64,000 nt of DNA from Suttonella sp. R2A3 (GCF_021513215.1 NZ_CP090975.1:117501-181500); one strand, 5' to 3'. Positions 1 through 10,718 are shown, counted from the first letter of the stretch. The notes: generated by a model not told the origin, from the letters alone. Made by a program: numbers and translations.

Positions 1-1437
<1,437 letters not shown>

Positions 1438-1489
1438 CAACGCTCAAGTTATCTTAAGACGATTTAGAAGAGATATTGAATGTTTCTTG

Positions 1490-1533
1490 AGTACTGGATG
1501 GGAAAACGGAGCTAAGGCTCTATATCCAGTACT
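1490..1533 (+). other. Hairpin in the 23S-5S spacer
   Basis: A perfect 10-base inverted repeat, AGTACTGGAT at 1490-1499 and ATCCAGTACT at 1524-1533, lies in the spacer between 23S and 5S rRNA. It could fold in the precursor as an RNase processing site. No tRNA gene is present in this spacer. Confidence 0.5.
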
Positions 1534-1546
1534 GACAACCGGTTTT

Positions 1547-1662
1547 CCTGATGGCCATAGAGCTGTGGTCCCACCTGAATCCATGCCGAACTCAGTAGTG
1601 AAACGCAGCATCGCCGATGGTAGTGTGGGGTCTCCCCATGTGAGAGTAGGTCACCATCAGGG
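1547..1662 (+). rRNA. 5S ribosomal RNA
   Basis: The sequence has the 5S signature: CCTGATGGCC at the 5' side pairs with the GGTCACCATCAGG 3' side, and conserved loop text CCATGCCGAACTCAG lies between them. It follows the 23S gene by about 110 bases with no tRNA between, and is followed directly by a terminator, so it ends the rRNA operon. Ends may be off by a few bases. Confidence 0.95.
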
Positions 1663-1670
1663 TTTAACAC

Positions 1671-1703
1671 AAGCCCCTAGTAGCAATACTAGGGGCTTTT
1701 TTA
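1671..1703 (+). terminator. Rho-independent terminator of the rRNA operon
   Basis: The stem AGCCCCTAGTA / TACTAGGGGCT with loop GCAA is followed by a run of T. It sits 9 bases after the 5S gene. Confidence 0.9.
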
Positions 1704-2040
1704 ATGCCTGAGATAAAGATTTATAGGTTTTAATTGCTGTTTTTTTCACCAACATTAATGAAATGTTAGAATAAGAAACCTAATGCTGATGCTGTTTATG
1801 CATAAATAAGGTGTGTCTCTTAATTGAAGAATCCAGCGAGAATCGTGTCATTTATGGAGTTTAACTATCTGAATATTAGCCACTATTTGTTATATAAAAT
1901 ATTCACAAGCCAACGATTGATATCTATATACTATTCTAATATAAAAGAAATATTTAAAAATGTATAAATTAGATTTATAGTAAATTATTTTATAATAGGC
2001 TTGTGGTATGGCCACATTTCATAAAAATAAGGAGATTATT
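1704..2040. other. AT-rich intergenic region of about 340 bases
   Basis: The region is very AT-rich and has no convincing open frame or RNA gene. Its right end holds a perfect TATAAT at 1991-1996, a probable -10 box for the following small gene. No good -35 match is seen (TTAGAT at 1969-1974 is weak). Confidence 0.6.
1991..1996 (+). promoter_or_regulatory. -10 box upstream of the ComEA-like gene
   Basis: TATAAT lies 44 bases before the ATG at 2041. The -35 region is weak, so only the -10 element is claimed. Confidence 0.45.
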
Positions 2041-2334
2041 ATGAAATTGAAAAAACTGTTGATCTTATTCGTTGCCTTATTATTATCGGCAGCTTCACTA
2101 GCGAAAGTTAATATCAATACCGCAAATGTTGATGAACTTTCTGCCTTATCTGGCATAGGAGAGGCTAAAGCGATGGCGATTATTGACTATCGGGAAGCTA
2201 ATGGTGATTTTTCTGCTGTTGATGAATTGGTTAATGTCAAAGGCATCGGCCAAGGAACCTTAGATAAATTAAAAGATGACCTGTCCGTTACGGGCAAAAC
2301 GGATTTATCTGATGTTGAACATTTATCCCAATAA
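2041..2334 (+). CDS. Secreted ComEA-like helix-hairpin-helix DNA-binding protein
   Basis: This 97-residue protein has a signal peptide (charged MKLKK, then a hydrophobic stretch to about residue 20 ending in ASLA). A tandem helix-hairpin-helix domain follows: NINTAN at about 23-28, then the hairpins LSGIGEAKA and VKGIGQGTL. This is the short form of ComEA, which binds incoming double-stranded DNA in the periplasm during natural transformation. I chose ATG 2041 because AAGGAG lies 7 bases upstream and the signal peptide starts there; an in-frame ATG at 2008 has no such support. The gene stands alone between two terminators. Similar small proteins exist in non-competent bacteria, so the competence role is inferred. 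Confidence 0.85.
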   Translation: MKLKKLLILFVALLLSAASLAKVNINTANVDELSALSGIGEAKAMAIIDYREANGDFSAVDELVNVKGIGQGTLDKLKDDLSVTGKTDLSDVEHLSQ

Positions 2335-2340
2335 TGAGTA

Positions 2341-2366
2341 AAAGGCTGCGATCTCCGCAGCCTTTT
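2341..2366 (+). terminator. Rho-independent terminator
   Basis: Stem AAAGGCTGCG / CGCAGCCTTT with loop ATCTC, then TT. It ends the ComEA-like transcription unit and could act in both directions. Confidence 0.85.
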
Positions 2367-2475
2367 AGACGTTAGATAGGAGATCATTCGTCTTTCAAAC
2401 ATTTGTTGGACATTTCTTAGTGAATGCTTATAATAAACGGTAGCTAACAAGTGGCTTATTTAAAGGAGCATAGGT

Positions 2476-2904
2476 ATGAAAAAACGTTGGTTATTAGGTT
2501 TGGGTTCTCTCTTGAGTTCCGCACTTTGGGCAGCTTCGCCGGTTGGTGTTTGGCAAACCTTTGATGAAGATAGCGGTGAGAAAAAGTCCGAAGTGGAGAT
2601 TATTGAGCTTTCAAGTGGTGAGCTTGCCGGCAAAATTTTGCTGCTAAACCAAAAGCCGGGTGCACTGTGTGTCGAATGTAAGGGCAGCAAGAAAGATCAA
2701 CCTATCGAAGGGATGACCGTTATTTGGGGTTTGCAACCCGATGGCGAGAATGAATGGACTGATGGTGAAGTGCTCGATCCCGCTAATGGCAAAACGTATA
2801 ACTTAAAAATCGAGTTATCCGAAGACGGTAATACGATGGATCTACGTGGTTATGTTGGCGTTTCTCTTTTGGGACGGACACAAACCTGGAAGCGTATAAA
2901 ATAA
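2476..2904 (+). CDS. DUF2147 family periplasmic protein
   Basis: The product is 142 residues, with a signal peptide ending near residue 19 (ALWAAS). The mature part fits the DUF2147 family: an N-terminal PVGVWQTFDEDSGEKKS, a middle CVECKGSKKDQPIEGM with two cysteines, then WTDGEVLDPANGKTY and a C-terminal GYVGVSLLGRTQTWKR. Family members are small exported beta-rich proteins of unknown function. AAAGGAG lies 8 bases before the ATG. It forms a single-gene unit with a terminator after it. Confidence 0.85.
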   Translation: MKKRWLLGLGSLLSSALWAASPVGVWQTFDEDSGEKKSEVEIIELSSGELAGKILLLNQKPGALCVECKGSKKDQPIEGMTVIWGLQPDGENEWTDGEVLDPANGKTYNLKIELSEDGNTMDLRGYVGVSLLGRTQTWKRIK

Positions 2905-2926
2905 TCTCGTACGTCAATGATCTAAT

Positions 2927-2951
2927 AAATCCGCCTTAATGGCGGATTTTT
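2927..2951 (+). terminator. Rho-independent terminator
   Basis: Stem AAATCCGCC / GGCGGATTT with loop TTAAT, followed by T residues, just after the DUF2147 gene. Confidence 0.85.
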
Positions 2952-3062
2952 AGTTTTAGAAAGAAAACACAATGCTTTATGATGTGTGACGTGTGGATTT
3001 TTTTGCGCAGCGACGCAAAGATAATATATGGTCACAGCACAGAAGAATGGTTTATTTTGCGT

Positions 3063-3068
3063 TATAAT
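3063..3068 (+). promoter_or_regulatory. -10 box upstream of yajC
   Basis: A perfect TATAAT lies 30 bases before the yajC start. No -35 box at proper spacing is obvious. The start itself is preceded by a strong AGGAGG at about 3088-3093. Confidence 0.45.
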
Positions 3069-3097
3069 GCACGCTTTATTTTGATTAGGAGGAAACG

Positions 3098-3457
3098 ATG
3101 TTATTTATTCAATCAGCTTATGCTCAAGATGCGGCAGCACCTGCTGGCGGCGGTATGATTCAATTGGTTCTAATGGTTGGCCTGTTTGCGATTATTTGGT
3201 TTTTGATGATTCGCCCTCAGCAAAAGCGCATGAAAGAACATAAAAAAATGGTAGAAGCCTTAGCTAAAGGCGATGAAGTGATTACTGGTGGTGGTTTGAT
3301 GGGGCGTGTGATTGCGCTTGACGGTCAAGCAATCGATTTAGAAATTGCCAAGAATACGGTTGTTCGCCTGCAGCGTAACTTTGTTACCCAGGTTTTGCCT
3401 AAAGGCAGCTTGAAAGGCGCGTTGACTAGCGAAGTTGCGGAAGCTAGCGAAGAATAA
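3098..3457 (+). CDS. yajC: Preprotein translocase subunit YajC
   Basis: This 119-residue protein is an accessory subunit of the SecDF-YajC complex in the inner membrane. It has one membrane segment at about residues 22-39 (MIQLVLMVGLFAIIWFLMI), followed by the family mark RPQQKRMKEHKKM. A small cytoplasmic domain with GDEVITGGGLMGRV comes next. The length is close to the usual 110. secD and secF follow, the standard order, although the tgt and queA genes that often precede yajC are absent here. Confidence 0.96.
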   Translation: MLFIQSAYAQDAAAPAGGGMIQLVLMVGLFAIIWFLMIRPQQKRMKEHKKMVEALAKGDEVITGGGLMGRVIALDGQAIDLEIAKNTVVRLQRNFVTQVLPKGSLKGALTSEVAEASEE

Positions 3458-3465
3458 TTGCCATT

Positions 3466-3482
3466 GCCGCACTTAGTGCGGC
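3466..3482 (+). terminator. Weak hairpin between yajC and secD
   Basis: GCCGCAC / GTGCGGC with loop TTA, followed by TTCATTT. The T tract is imperfect, so it may attenuate rather than stop transcription. A second hairpin, AGGAGC / GCTCCT, follows at about 3492-3505. Confidence 0.4.
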
Positions 3483-3529
3483 TTCATTTCGTAGGAGCTT
3501 GCTCCTGCCTGATTTTTGTGGAATAACCC

Positions 3530-5389
3530 ATGCCTAAACCTTTTGCCCTTTGGAAATATGCCCTGATTGCGGTGGTATTGGCTGCGGGGCTGATTTTTGC
3601 TTTACCGAATTGGTATGGCAAATCGCCCGCTGTACAAATGCAGTTTGAATCGTTGGACGTGGCGAGTGCCGCTGCAACTGAAGTAAACAATGCGCTTGCT
3701 GAGGCTAATTTAAACCCGGTTCGCTGGGAACAAAAAGATAAGAGTCTGAATTTGCTGTTTGCCGATACGGACCAGCAAATTGCCGCCAAAGACCTATTAA
3801 CACCAGCTTATCCTGATGCTGTGGTGGCGATTAACTTACTCTCTGATGCGCCGCAATGGATGCAATCGTTCGGTTTGGATCCGATGAGCCTGGGCCTGGA
3901 TTTACGCGGCGGGGTATCTTTCCTGCTGCAAGTCGATACTCAGCAATTATTCGAACGTAAGAGCGCCGAGCTTATTGATCTGACGACGTCAACGTTAAGT
4001 GATCAAGGGTTGTCTTATCTGCGCGCTGAGGCGAGTGAGCAAGGTGGGGCATTGCTATTATTTGCCAGTGAAGATGAACGTAATGCTGCTCAAGATGCGA
4101 TTTTTAGCATTGTGCCGAATACGGTTGAGCGCTTAAATACCACCCAACAGGGGCAATACGGCATACAACTACGCTACACTGACGAAGGGATTGCTGCGGC
4201 GAAACGTAAAGCAGCTGAACAAAACCGCATGCAAATGTCTGGGCGTGTTGATAGTTTAGGGGTTGCAGAGCCATCGATCCAAGTGGTTGGCGATGATCGG
4301 GTATTAATCCAGTTGCCAGGGATTCAAGATGTTGCTGCGGCGAAAGAGATACTTGGTTCAACCGCAACCCTAGAGTTTTATTTAGTCGACGAAAAAGGCG
4401 ATGTTAACCAAGCTGTACGTAGTGGCCGTGCGCCTTTTGGTACCAAACTCGCCTATTTTGAAGACGGACAACCCATACTACTCAAGCGTCGGGTGATAAT
4501 GAGTGGTGAGCATATTGTTGACGCGAGTGCGAGTTACGGGCAAGAAGGGTTGCCGCAAGTCAATGTGGTGCTCGATTCTGCCGGTGGCGCGATTATGTCG
4601 AACGTGACCCGCGATAATATCAATAAGCCGATGGCGACGATGTACGTTGAGTTTGTCCCGGAAACGGTAGCTGGTGAGGATGGCGAGACAACCACGCAAA
4701 TGAGTAAACGCGAGTTCGTGGTTAATTCAGCGACCATTCGTGGCCAATTCTCAAAGAATTTCCAGATTACCGGGGTGGAACCGATCACGCGTGCACGTAA
4801 ACTTGCGGCAACACTGCGTGCTGGTTCGTTAACCACGCCAGTGTATATCGTTGAAGAGCGAACAATTGGCCCGAGCGCGGGTAAGCAAAATATCGAACAA
4901 GGTACACAAGCCTCTATTCTGGGTTTGTTACTGGTGGCGGTCTTTATGCTCCTTTATTACCGCAAACTCGGTGTTTTCGCCGATATTGCGCTAACCGCGA
5001 ATATCATTTTGTTGATTGCGCTGATGTCGGTACTTGGTGCAACGCTAACTTTGCCAGGGATTGCCGGGATTATCTTAACCCTTGGGATGGCGGTTGATGC
5101 CAACGTGCTGATTTATGAGCGTATTCGTGAAGAGCTTCATAGTGGCCTGGCGGTGCGTGAGGCGGTACGTAGTGGTTTTGACAATGCGTTTTCAACCATT
5201 GTTGATGCGAACGTAACGACGTTAATCGTCGCGATATTGCTGTTTAGCTTTGGTGCAGGTCCAATTAAAGGCTTTGCGGTGACGTTATCAGTTGGGGTGC
5301 TTACCTCAATGTTTTCTGCGATTTATGTCACACGTGCACTCATTGAGTGGTTCTTGCTGCGTCGTGAGCAGCCGAAGTTGAAGATGTGA
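3530..5389 (+). CDS. secD: Protein translocase subunit SecD
   Basis: The 619-residue membrane protein uses the proton gradient to help pull secreted proteins out of the SecYEG channel. It has an N-terminal membrane segment at about 8-26. A large periplasmic region follows, with the P1 domain and the family signature LGLDLRGGVSFLLQVD (near residue 121). Five C-terminal membrane segments run from about residue 460, with GMAVDANVLIYERIREE in the core. Length matches gammaproteobacterial SecD (about 615). secF begins 7 bases after the stop. Confidence 0.97.
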   Translation: MPKPFALWKYALIAVVLAAGLIFALPNWYGKSPAVQMQFESLDVASAAATEVNNALAEANLNPVRWEQKDKSLNLLFADTDQQIAAKDLLTPAYPDAVVAINLLSDAPQWMQSFGLDPMSLGLDLRGGVSFLLQVDTQQLFERKSAELIDLTTSTLSDQGLSYLRAEASEQGGALLLFASEDERNAAQDAIFSIVPNTVERLNTTQQGQYGIQLRYTDEGIAAAKRKAAEQNRMQMSGRVDSLGVAEPSIQVVGDDRVLIQLPGIQDVAAAKEILGSTATLEFYLVDEKGDVNQAVRSGRAPFGTKLAYFEDGQPILLKRRVIMSGEHIVDASASYGQEGLPQVNVVLDSAGGAIMSNVTRDNINKPMATMYVEFVPETVAGEDGETTTQMSKREFVVNSATIRGQFSKNFQITGVEPITRARKLAATLRAGSLTTPVYIVEERTIGPSAGKQNIEQGTQASILGLLLVAVFMLLYYRKLGVFADIALTANIILLIALMSVLGATLTLPGIAGIILTLGMAVDANVLIYERIREELHSGLAVREAVRSGFDNAFSTIVDANVTTLIVAILLFSFGAGPIKGFAVTLSVGVLTSMFSAIYVTRALIEWFLLRREQPKLKM

Positions 5390-5396
5390 GGCAGCC

Positions 5397-6317
5397 ATGA
5401 GATTGAAACTTCCTTTTATAAACTTTATGAACCACGCCAACAAAGGGCTGTGGTTCTCATTGGCGCTGACAACGACTTGTGTGGTGCTGATTTTCTTGCG
5501 TGGCTTTAACTTTGGCTTAGAGTTTACTGGTGGGGCGACGATTGAGTTAAATTACCCACAGGTGGCTAATATTGCTGAAATTCGTCAAACAGTGGATCAG
5601 ATTCACCCCGATGCCAGTGTGGTGCAATACGGTTCGTCGCGCGATGTGCAAATCCGTTTTGCCGAGAAAGAAGGGATCAGCAGCGATGACATGATGGGTG
5701 ATATTGTTGCTGAGTTGCGTAGTGCTGAGCCTGAGGTTCGTTTGGTTGGCCAATCCAAAATCGGTGGTCAATATAAAACAGAGCTAATTGAAAAAGGGAT
5801 TACCGCATTTATTTTTGCCACCATCGGGATGATTTTATACTTGAGTTTACGTTTTGAGTGGAAATTCGCCGTGGGCGCTGTACTTGCGCAGGTGCATGAC
5901 GTGATTGTGACCGCTGGGTTGTTTGCGCTCACCCAATGGACGTTTGACCTAACAGTACTTGCTGCATTGCTCGCGGTGTTAGGTTATTCAGTCAACGATA
6001 CGGTGGTGGTTTATGACCGTATTCGTGAGAATTTCCGCAATCATGGCAATGAAACACCGCGCTCGTTGATTGATCTCTCGATTAACCAAACTCTTGCACG
6101 TACTGTTGTTACCGGTTTAACGACGCTACTTGCCGTCGTCGCGCTGCTTATTTTTGGTGGTGAAACCCTATTTGGTTTTTCAGCGGCAATGATTTTCGGG
6201 GTCGTCTTTGGTACGTATTCATCGATTTTTGTGGCGAGTTCTCTGGTCGATCGTCTCGGCGTGAAACACGTCGATTTATTGCCTAAAGAAAAAGAAGCGG
6301 TTGATGAACTTCCATGA
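5397..6317 (+). CDS. secF: Protein translocase subunit SecF
   Basis: The 306-residue partner of SecD has one N-terminal membrane segment (about 16-34). FGLEFTGGATIEL follows, the SecF counterpart of the SecD periplasmic motif. A cluster of membrane segments from about residue 130 contains GYSVNDTVVVYDRIREN, the conserved SecF core. Length is normal (E. coli about 320). It closes the yajC-secD-secF operon and overlaps the next gene by four bases. Confidence 0.97.
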   Translation: MRLKLPFINFMNHANKGLWFSLALTTTCVVLIFLRGFNFGLEFTGGATIELNYPQVANIAEIRQTVDQIHPDASVVQYGSSRDVQIRFAEKEGISSDDMMGDIVAELRSAEPEVRLVGQSKIGGQYKTELIEKGITAFIFATIGMILYLSLRFEWKFAVGAVLAQVHDVIVTAGLFALTQWTFDLTVLAALLAVLGYSVNDTVVVYDRIRENFRNHGNETPRSLIDLSINQTLARTVVTGLTTLLAVVALLIFGGETLFGFSAAMIFGVVFGTYSSIFVASSLVDRLGVKHVDLLPKEKEAVDELP

Positions 6318-7213
6318 CGCAATCTTTTAACCGTGGACACTTGGCGCTGCTATCAACAGCAGCGCTCTTTGGTTTGGCGTTTATTTTTCAACGCCATGCT
6401 GCCCAACATGTCGCGCCTTTGTGGTTTATGAGTTGGCGCTTTAGTCTAGGTACGATTGCTTTAGGTATTTTTTGGTGGTGGCTACACCGTCGCAATCCAC
6501 GTGGCGATTATGGCCGCTGGGTCTTTTATGGCACAGTCAGTGGGTTGTTGATGTTTGCCGGTATGATGGCCCAGCAATGGGGACTGGCGCATACCACCGC
6601 TGGTAAATCAGGGTTTTTAACCGGCCTATATGTGGTGCTGGTGCCAATCATTGGCTTGCTGTTTGGACTGCGTGCGGGTAAAGCAACCGCACTAGCGGTA
6701 CTTTTGGCCGCTGTAGGACTCTATTTCTTTGCCGATATTCGTAGCGCTAGCAGTGCGCTTAATTGGAATATTGGTGATAGCGTTACCCTGCTCGGAACGT
6801 TGTGTTGGGCGCTACAAGTGCTATGGACAGCGGTTGCGGTGCGCCATAGCGATGTACTGGCTTTTTCATTAATGCAGTTACTGGTGGTGGCTATACTCAG
6901 CATTCTCGGCAGTATCGCCCAGGAAGGGGTGATCGTGCTGTTTTCAAGCGAACTGTTAGGCATCACTTTTTGGGATATCGTCTTTACCGGGATTGGTTCT
7001 TCAGCAATCGCCTTTTTCTTGCAAGCCGTCGGCCAGCGACGTGTGCTGGCAACCCATGCAGCGATCATCTTGTCATTAGAGGCTGTTTTTGCCTTACTCT
7101 TCGGTTGGTTTTTCTTACATGAAGCGGTTACTATGATGATGCTCTTTGGCTGTGCGTTCATGTTTGCTGCAATGCTCAGCGCACAGTTTGACGATCTGGG
7201 CAGTCACTCTTAA
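6314..7213 (+). CDS. DMT superfamily (EamA) transporter
   Basis: The product has 299 residues and about ten hydrophobic helices in two similar halves, the EamA architecture of drug/metabolite exporters. The first half shows ALFGLAFIFQRHAAQH and WRFSLGTIALGIF; the second shows LGTLCWALQVLWTAVAVRH and LEAVFALLFGWFFLHE, a typical end-of-family motif. The substrate cannot be told from sequence. The ATG overlaps the secF stop by four bases (ATGA), so it is probably co-transcribed with sec, an unusual companion. Confidence 0.88.
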   Translation: MTQSFNRGHLALLSTAALFGLAFIFQRHAAQHVAPLWFMSWRFSLGTIALGIFWWWLHRRNPRGDYGRWVFYGTVSGLLMFAGMMAQQWGLAHTTAGKSGFLTGLYVVLVPIIGLLFGLRAGKATALAVLLAAVGLYFFADIRSASSALNWNIGDSVTLLGTLCWALQVLWTAVAVRHSDVLAFSLMQLLVVAILSILGSIAQEGVIVLFSSELLGITFWDIVFTGIGSSAIAFFLQAVGQRRVLATHAAIILSLEAVFALLFGWFFLHEAVTMMMLFGCAFMFAAMLSAQFDDLGSHS

Positions 7214-7323
7214 CGAACCGACATTAGCCTGTGCTGGGCAACATTGTTATCTTATGGTGGTCAATGGCTGCTTTTATACGCTAAGCCGCCATTGACTGAT
7301 ATTTTGCTGACTTTGTTGATCTC

Positions 7324-9012
7324 ATGACCTCGATACGCGCACAATTAACCAGTCTATTACACCCTCAGCGCCGCCAGCTGCATGTAGCACTTGGGTTAGG
7401 CTTATTAAGCGCTGTGGTGATGATCATCAACAATGCGCTACTGGCAACACTTTTTGCGCGCTGGCTACAGCTTTCCGCTGGCAGTGGCCAACCTCAAGCC
7501 TATCAAGCAGCCTTCTTGGCGCTCATACCTTTTATCGCATTGTGTGTTTTATTACGCCCGATGTTAACTTGGCTTAAAGAGCACTTGTTGCAACAGGTGA
7601 GTTTGACAGTCCGTCAATCACTACGTGTACGTTTATTAGCCGCACTGGCAACGCTTGGTCCTGCCCGGCGTTATTTAGGTAGCGATGGAGAGTTATCGAG
7701 CCAGGTGATTGATCAGGTTGATGGGCTCGATGGCTACATCAGTCGCTATTATGTGCAGCAGCGTTTGGTGGTGTTTGTTCCATTAATGATTGTTGCGGCG
7801 GTGAGTTGGTACAGTGTGTTGGCGGCTGTTTTGCTTTTATTAACAGCGCCACTAGTGCCACTATTTATGGTGCTATTAGGACGCGCTGCGGCGAATAAGA
7901 ACCGTGCGCAGTTTCAAGCGTTGGCGCGCCTAAGTGGTCAATACCTGGATTGGTTGCGTGGGCTGCCGACCTTACGGCGTTTACAGGCTGTTGGGCAAGT
8001 GCAACACAGTATCAATGAGGGTGCGCAGCATTATCGTCAGCGCACAATGGCGGTGTTGCGGTTAGCGTTTCTATCTTCAGCAGTGTTGGAATTATTTGCT
8101 GCTTTATCGATCGCCTTGGTCGCGGTCTATCTTGGTTTAGGATTGATTGGCGTTTTACCTTGGGCAAAAGGCGATGTGCCGGTTGCTTATCAAGGTGCGC
8201 TGTTTATCTTGTTATTAGCGCCAGAATTTTACCAACCCTTACGTCAATTAGGCGCTGATTATCACGATAAAGCAAAGGCGGAAGCAGCGATTGAGGCATT
8301 ATCCCCTTTATTAGCGCTAGATTTAGCAGAAGATGGTGGTGAAAAAAGCGTCTTAAACTCATCACCTGGCATCATCGTAGATAATTTGTCGATGGTTGCA
8401 CCAGATGGTCGCACACGCCTACATACCTGCAGTTTTACGGTAAAACCTGGTGAGCGAATTGCGCTAAGTGGGGCGAGTGGGGTTGGGAAATCGAGTGTAT
8501 TACAAGCGTTGCTCGGCTTTGCGCCTTATAGCGGGGAGATTGTTATTGGCGGTCATTCACTCGCCAATCTCAATAAAACGCATTGGCGTAGCTATGTCGC
8601 TTATTTAGCACAACAGGCGCCAATTATGCCGATAAGTATCGCAGAAAACTTACGACTTGCTGCAGCGCAGGCTAGTGATGCACAATTAAACGATGTCTTA
8701 GAACAGGTTGGTTTGTTAGGCGTTGTACAGGCTTTACCACAAGGAATAGAGACGCCATTAGGCGAGCGTGGTCAAGGTTTATCGGGTGGGCAATTACAGC
8801 GTTTGGCGCTGGCACAACTGCTGTTGCGTAATACGCCAATCTGGTTGCTTGATGAACCCACTGCCCATCTCGATCCGTCAATGGCAGTACAAATCTTGGC
8901 GCTCATTGGTAAGCTTAGCGTGGGCAAAACGCTCATACTGGTTAGTCATGACGCGCAACAGGCTACTTGGTTAGATCGTGTACACCATCTTGTGGAGCGT
9001 GATCGTGAATAA
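7324..9012 (+). CDS. cydD: Thiol reductant ABC exporter subunit CydD
   Basis: The 562-residue protein has six membrane segments followed by an ATPase domain. Walker A is GASGVGKSS (about residue 383), the signature is LSGGQLQR and Walker B is IWLLDEPTAHLD. CydDC is a heterodimer that exports glutathione and cysteine to the periplasm and is needed to assemble cytochrome bd. Placement directly ahead of cydC and cydAB separates it from other ABC exporters. An inverted repeat, GTCAATGGC / GCCATTGAC, lies in the 110-base gap upstream (about 7260-7297). Confidence 0.93.
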   Translation: MTSIRAQLTSLLHPQRRQLHVALGLGLLSAVVMIINNALLATLFARWLQLSAGSGQPQAYQAAFLALIPFIALCVLLRPMLTWLKEHLLQQVSLTVRQSLRVRLLAALATLGPARRYLGSDGELSSQVIDQVDGLDGYISRYYVQQRLVVFVPLMIVAAVSWYSVLAAVLLLLTAPLVPLFMVLLGRAAANKNRAQFQALARLSGQYLDWLRGLPTLRRLQAVGQVQHSINEGAQHYRQRTMAVLRLAFLSSAVLELFAALSIALVAVYLGLGLIGVLPWAKGDVPVAYQGALFILLLAPEFYQPLRQLGADYHDKAKAEAAIEALSPLLALDLAEDGGEKSVLNSSPGIIVDNLSMVAPDGRTRLHTCSFTVKPGERIALSGASGVGKSSVLQALLGFAPYSGEIVIGGHSLANLNKTHWRSYVAYLAQQAPIMPISIAENLRLAAAQASDAQLNDVLEQVGLLGVVQALPQGIETPLGERGQGLSGGQLQRLALAQLLLRNTPIWLLDEPTAHLDPSMAVQILALIGKLSVGKTLILVSHDAQQATWLDRVHHLVERDRE

Positions 9013-10666
9013 GCGCTTATTTGACGCTCAAGGACGACTCTCATTAGTTGGATTGTGGCGCACGCGTCGGCGAGCCTGGTTGCTGGCATTCCTCATAGGA
9101 TTATCGGCACTACTTGCCAGCGTCGGTTTGCTCGCGTTATCGGGTTGGTTTATCAGCGCGGCTGGATTAGCCGGAGTTGTTGCATTGAGTACAGCGTATA
9201 CTTTTAACTACTTTACTCCAGCCGCGATCATCCGATTTTTAGCGATTGTGCGTACGGTAGGGCGTTATGGCGAACGACTGGCCTCACACAATGCGGCGTT
9301 GGCTGTTCTTGCTGATTTGCGCGCTGGTCTGTTTGCACGCCTGGCAGGTAGCACCAAACCTAGCGTATTACGCAGCGAGCAACACATGCATCGCCTGACC
9401 ACGGATATTGATACACTGAATGAATGGCCACTCGCCTTATTATTGCCGTGGCTGTGGGGCGTGTGTTTTATCGTGATCTGGTTGGTGGTGCTGCTGTGGG
9501 TCGCACCGAGCTTACTTTTATGGACGCTACCCCCTTTGCTACTGGCTGGGGTATTCCTTCCATTAGTGGGTCTAAGTTTAGGCATGGTTTCTGCGCGCAG
9601 ACAAGCAGAGTACGCAGAACAGCGGCGACTGGCGTTATTAAACCCACTGAGCTGCTTAACTGCCTTGCTACAGTGGGGGCGTTGGCAAGAATATGCAAAC
9701 CATTTCCGCACACAAGATCAGCGCCATAACGAAGAACTGCTGCGGGCACAACACTGGGCATCAGCGTTACAAATGTTGCAACAGTTTGCTTTGGCGAGTG
9801 TGTTCATTATATTGCTTTATCGCGGTGGACTACTGCTGAGTACGGATGATTTGAGTGTCGCTTGGTTGTTGGCACTCATCCTGGCTGTTTTTGGGCTGGC
9901 GGAAATATTGTTGCCACTTAGTGCAAAAATGCAAGCTTTGGGCAATACGACGGCTGCAAGAGAGCGCTTAAATGCCCTATTGCCGAAAGCAGGCGCTAGT
10001 GAGAAGCCGCAGCGTTACATGCTGCCAACAAAAGATTTAGCCCTTACATTGAATCAGTTGAGCGCACGTCAACCACAAGCACTGAGTGGGCCGAATGATA
10101 TCAGCGTTGCGTTACACTCAGGTGAGGTATTAATCATCCAAGGTCCGTCGGGTGCTGGTAAAACGACTTTACTTCAGGTGCTTGCTGGTGAGTTAGACCG
10201 CTGCGCTGGATCGATGTTCGTCAATAACCAACCTTATGAATACTATGATTGGACAGGGAAAATTGGCTATTTAACCCAGTACTGGGATGTGTTTGATCTC
10301 ACGCTTGCAGAAAATCTGCGCTTAGGTCATGCCGATGCAGATGATCAATCGCTTGAGTACGTGTTAGCGCAGGTAGGTTTACTTGAATGGGCGCAGGCAC
10401 AACCTCAAGGGCTGAATACACCATTAGGTGAATATGGTGCAGCGGTTTCTGGTGGACAGGCGCGACGGATTGCGTTGGCAAGGCTACTGCTTAAACCGTA
10501 CCCACTGCTGTTGCTTGATGAACCTTTTGCCGGACTTGATCCTCGGCAACGACAGAGGGTTTATGAACAGCTCCGCAGCCATCAACGACACGGACTTTTG
10601 GTGATCGTTAGTCATCACCCGCTTGATTGGGGTGACGGGGTGAAAATGATTAACGTTACGCCATAA
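9005..10666 (+). CDS. cydC: Thiol reductant ABC exporter subunit CydC
   Basis: The 553-residue half-transporter has N-terminal membrane helices and a C-terminal ATPase: Walker A GPSGAGKTT, signature VSGGQARR, Walker B LLLLDEPFAGLD. I chose GTG 9005, which overlaps the cydD stop by eight bases. GGAG lies about 7 bases before it, and the protein then begins VNKRLFDAQGRL. A start further upstream would add unrelated residues coded within cydD. It pairs with CydD; the overlap suggests translational coupling. Confidence 0.92.
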   Translation: MNKRLFDAQGRLSLVGLWRTRRRAWLLAFLIGLSALLASVGLLALSGWFISAAGLAGVVALSTAYTFNYFTPAAIIRFLAIVRTVGRYGERLASHNAALAVLADLRAGLFARLAGSTKPSVLRSEQHMHRLTTDIDTLNEWPLALLLPWLWGVCFIVIWLVVLLWVAPSLLLWTLPPLLLAGVFLPLVGLSLGMVSARRQAEYAEQRRLALLNPLSCLTALLQWGRWQEYANHFRTQDQRHNEELLRAQHWASALQMLQQFALASVFIILLYRGGLLLSTDDLSVAWLLALILAVFGLAEILLPLSAKMQALGNTTAARERLNALLPKAGASEKPQRYMLPTKDLALTLNQLSARQPQALSGPNDISVALHSGEVLIIQGPSGAGKTTLLQVLAGELDRCAGSMFVNNQPYEYYDWTGKIGYLTQYWDVFDLTLAENLRLGHADADDQSLEYVLAQVGLLEWAQAQPQGLNTPLGEYGAAVSGGQARRIALARLLLKPYPLLLLDEPFAGLDPRQRQRVYEQLRSHQRHGLLVIVSHHPLDWGDGVKMINVTP

Positions 10667-10689
10667 ATAGATCATTGTCTTACTAAAGA

Positions 10690-10718
10690 TTGTTATTCAT
10701 ATATATAAAAAGTAATAT
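10690..10718 (+). promoter_or_regulatory. Candidate sigma-70 promoter for cydABX
   Basis: TTGTTA at 10690-10695 and TAATAT at 10713-10718 are separated by 17 bases in the AT-rich gap before cydA. cyd operons are usually controlled by oxygen regulators, but no clear ArcA or FNR site can be read here. Confidence 0.45.

Noticed and set aside
3490-3506. REP-like element (GTAGGAGC...GCTCC) between yajC and secD
   Set aside because: It resembles pseudomonad REP text but no second copy was seen in the window.
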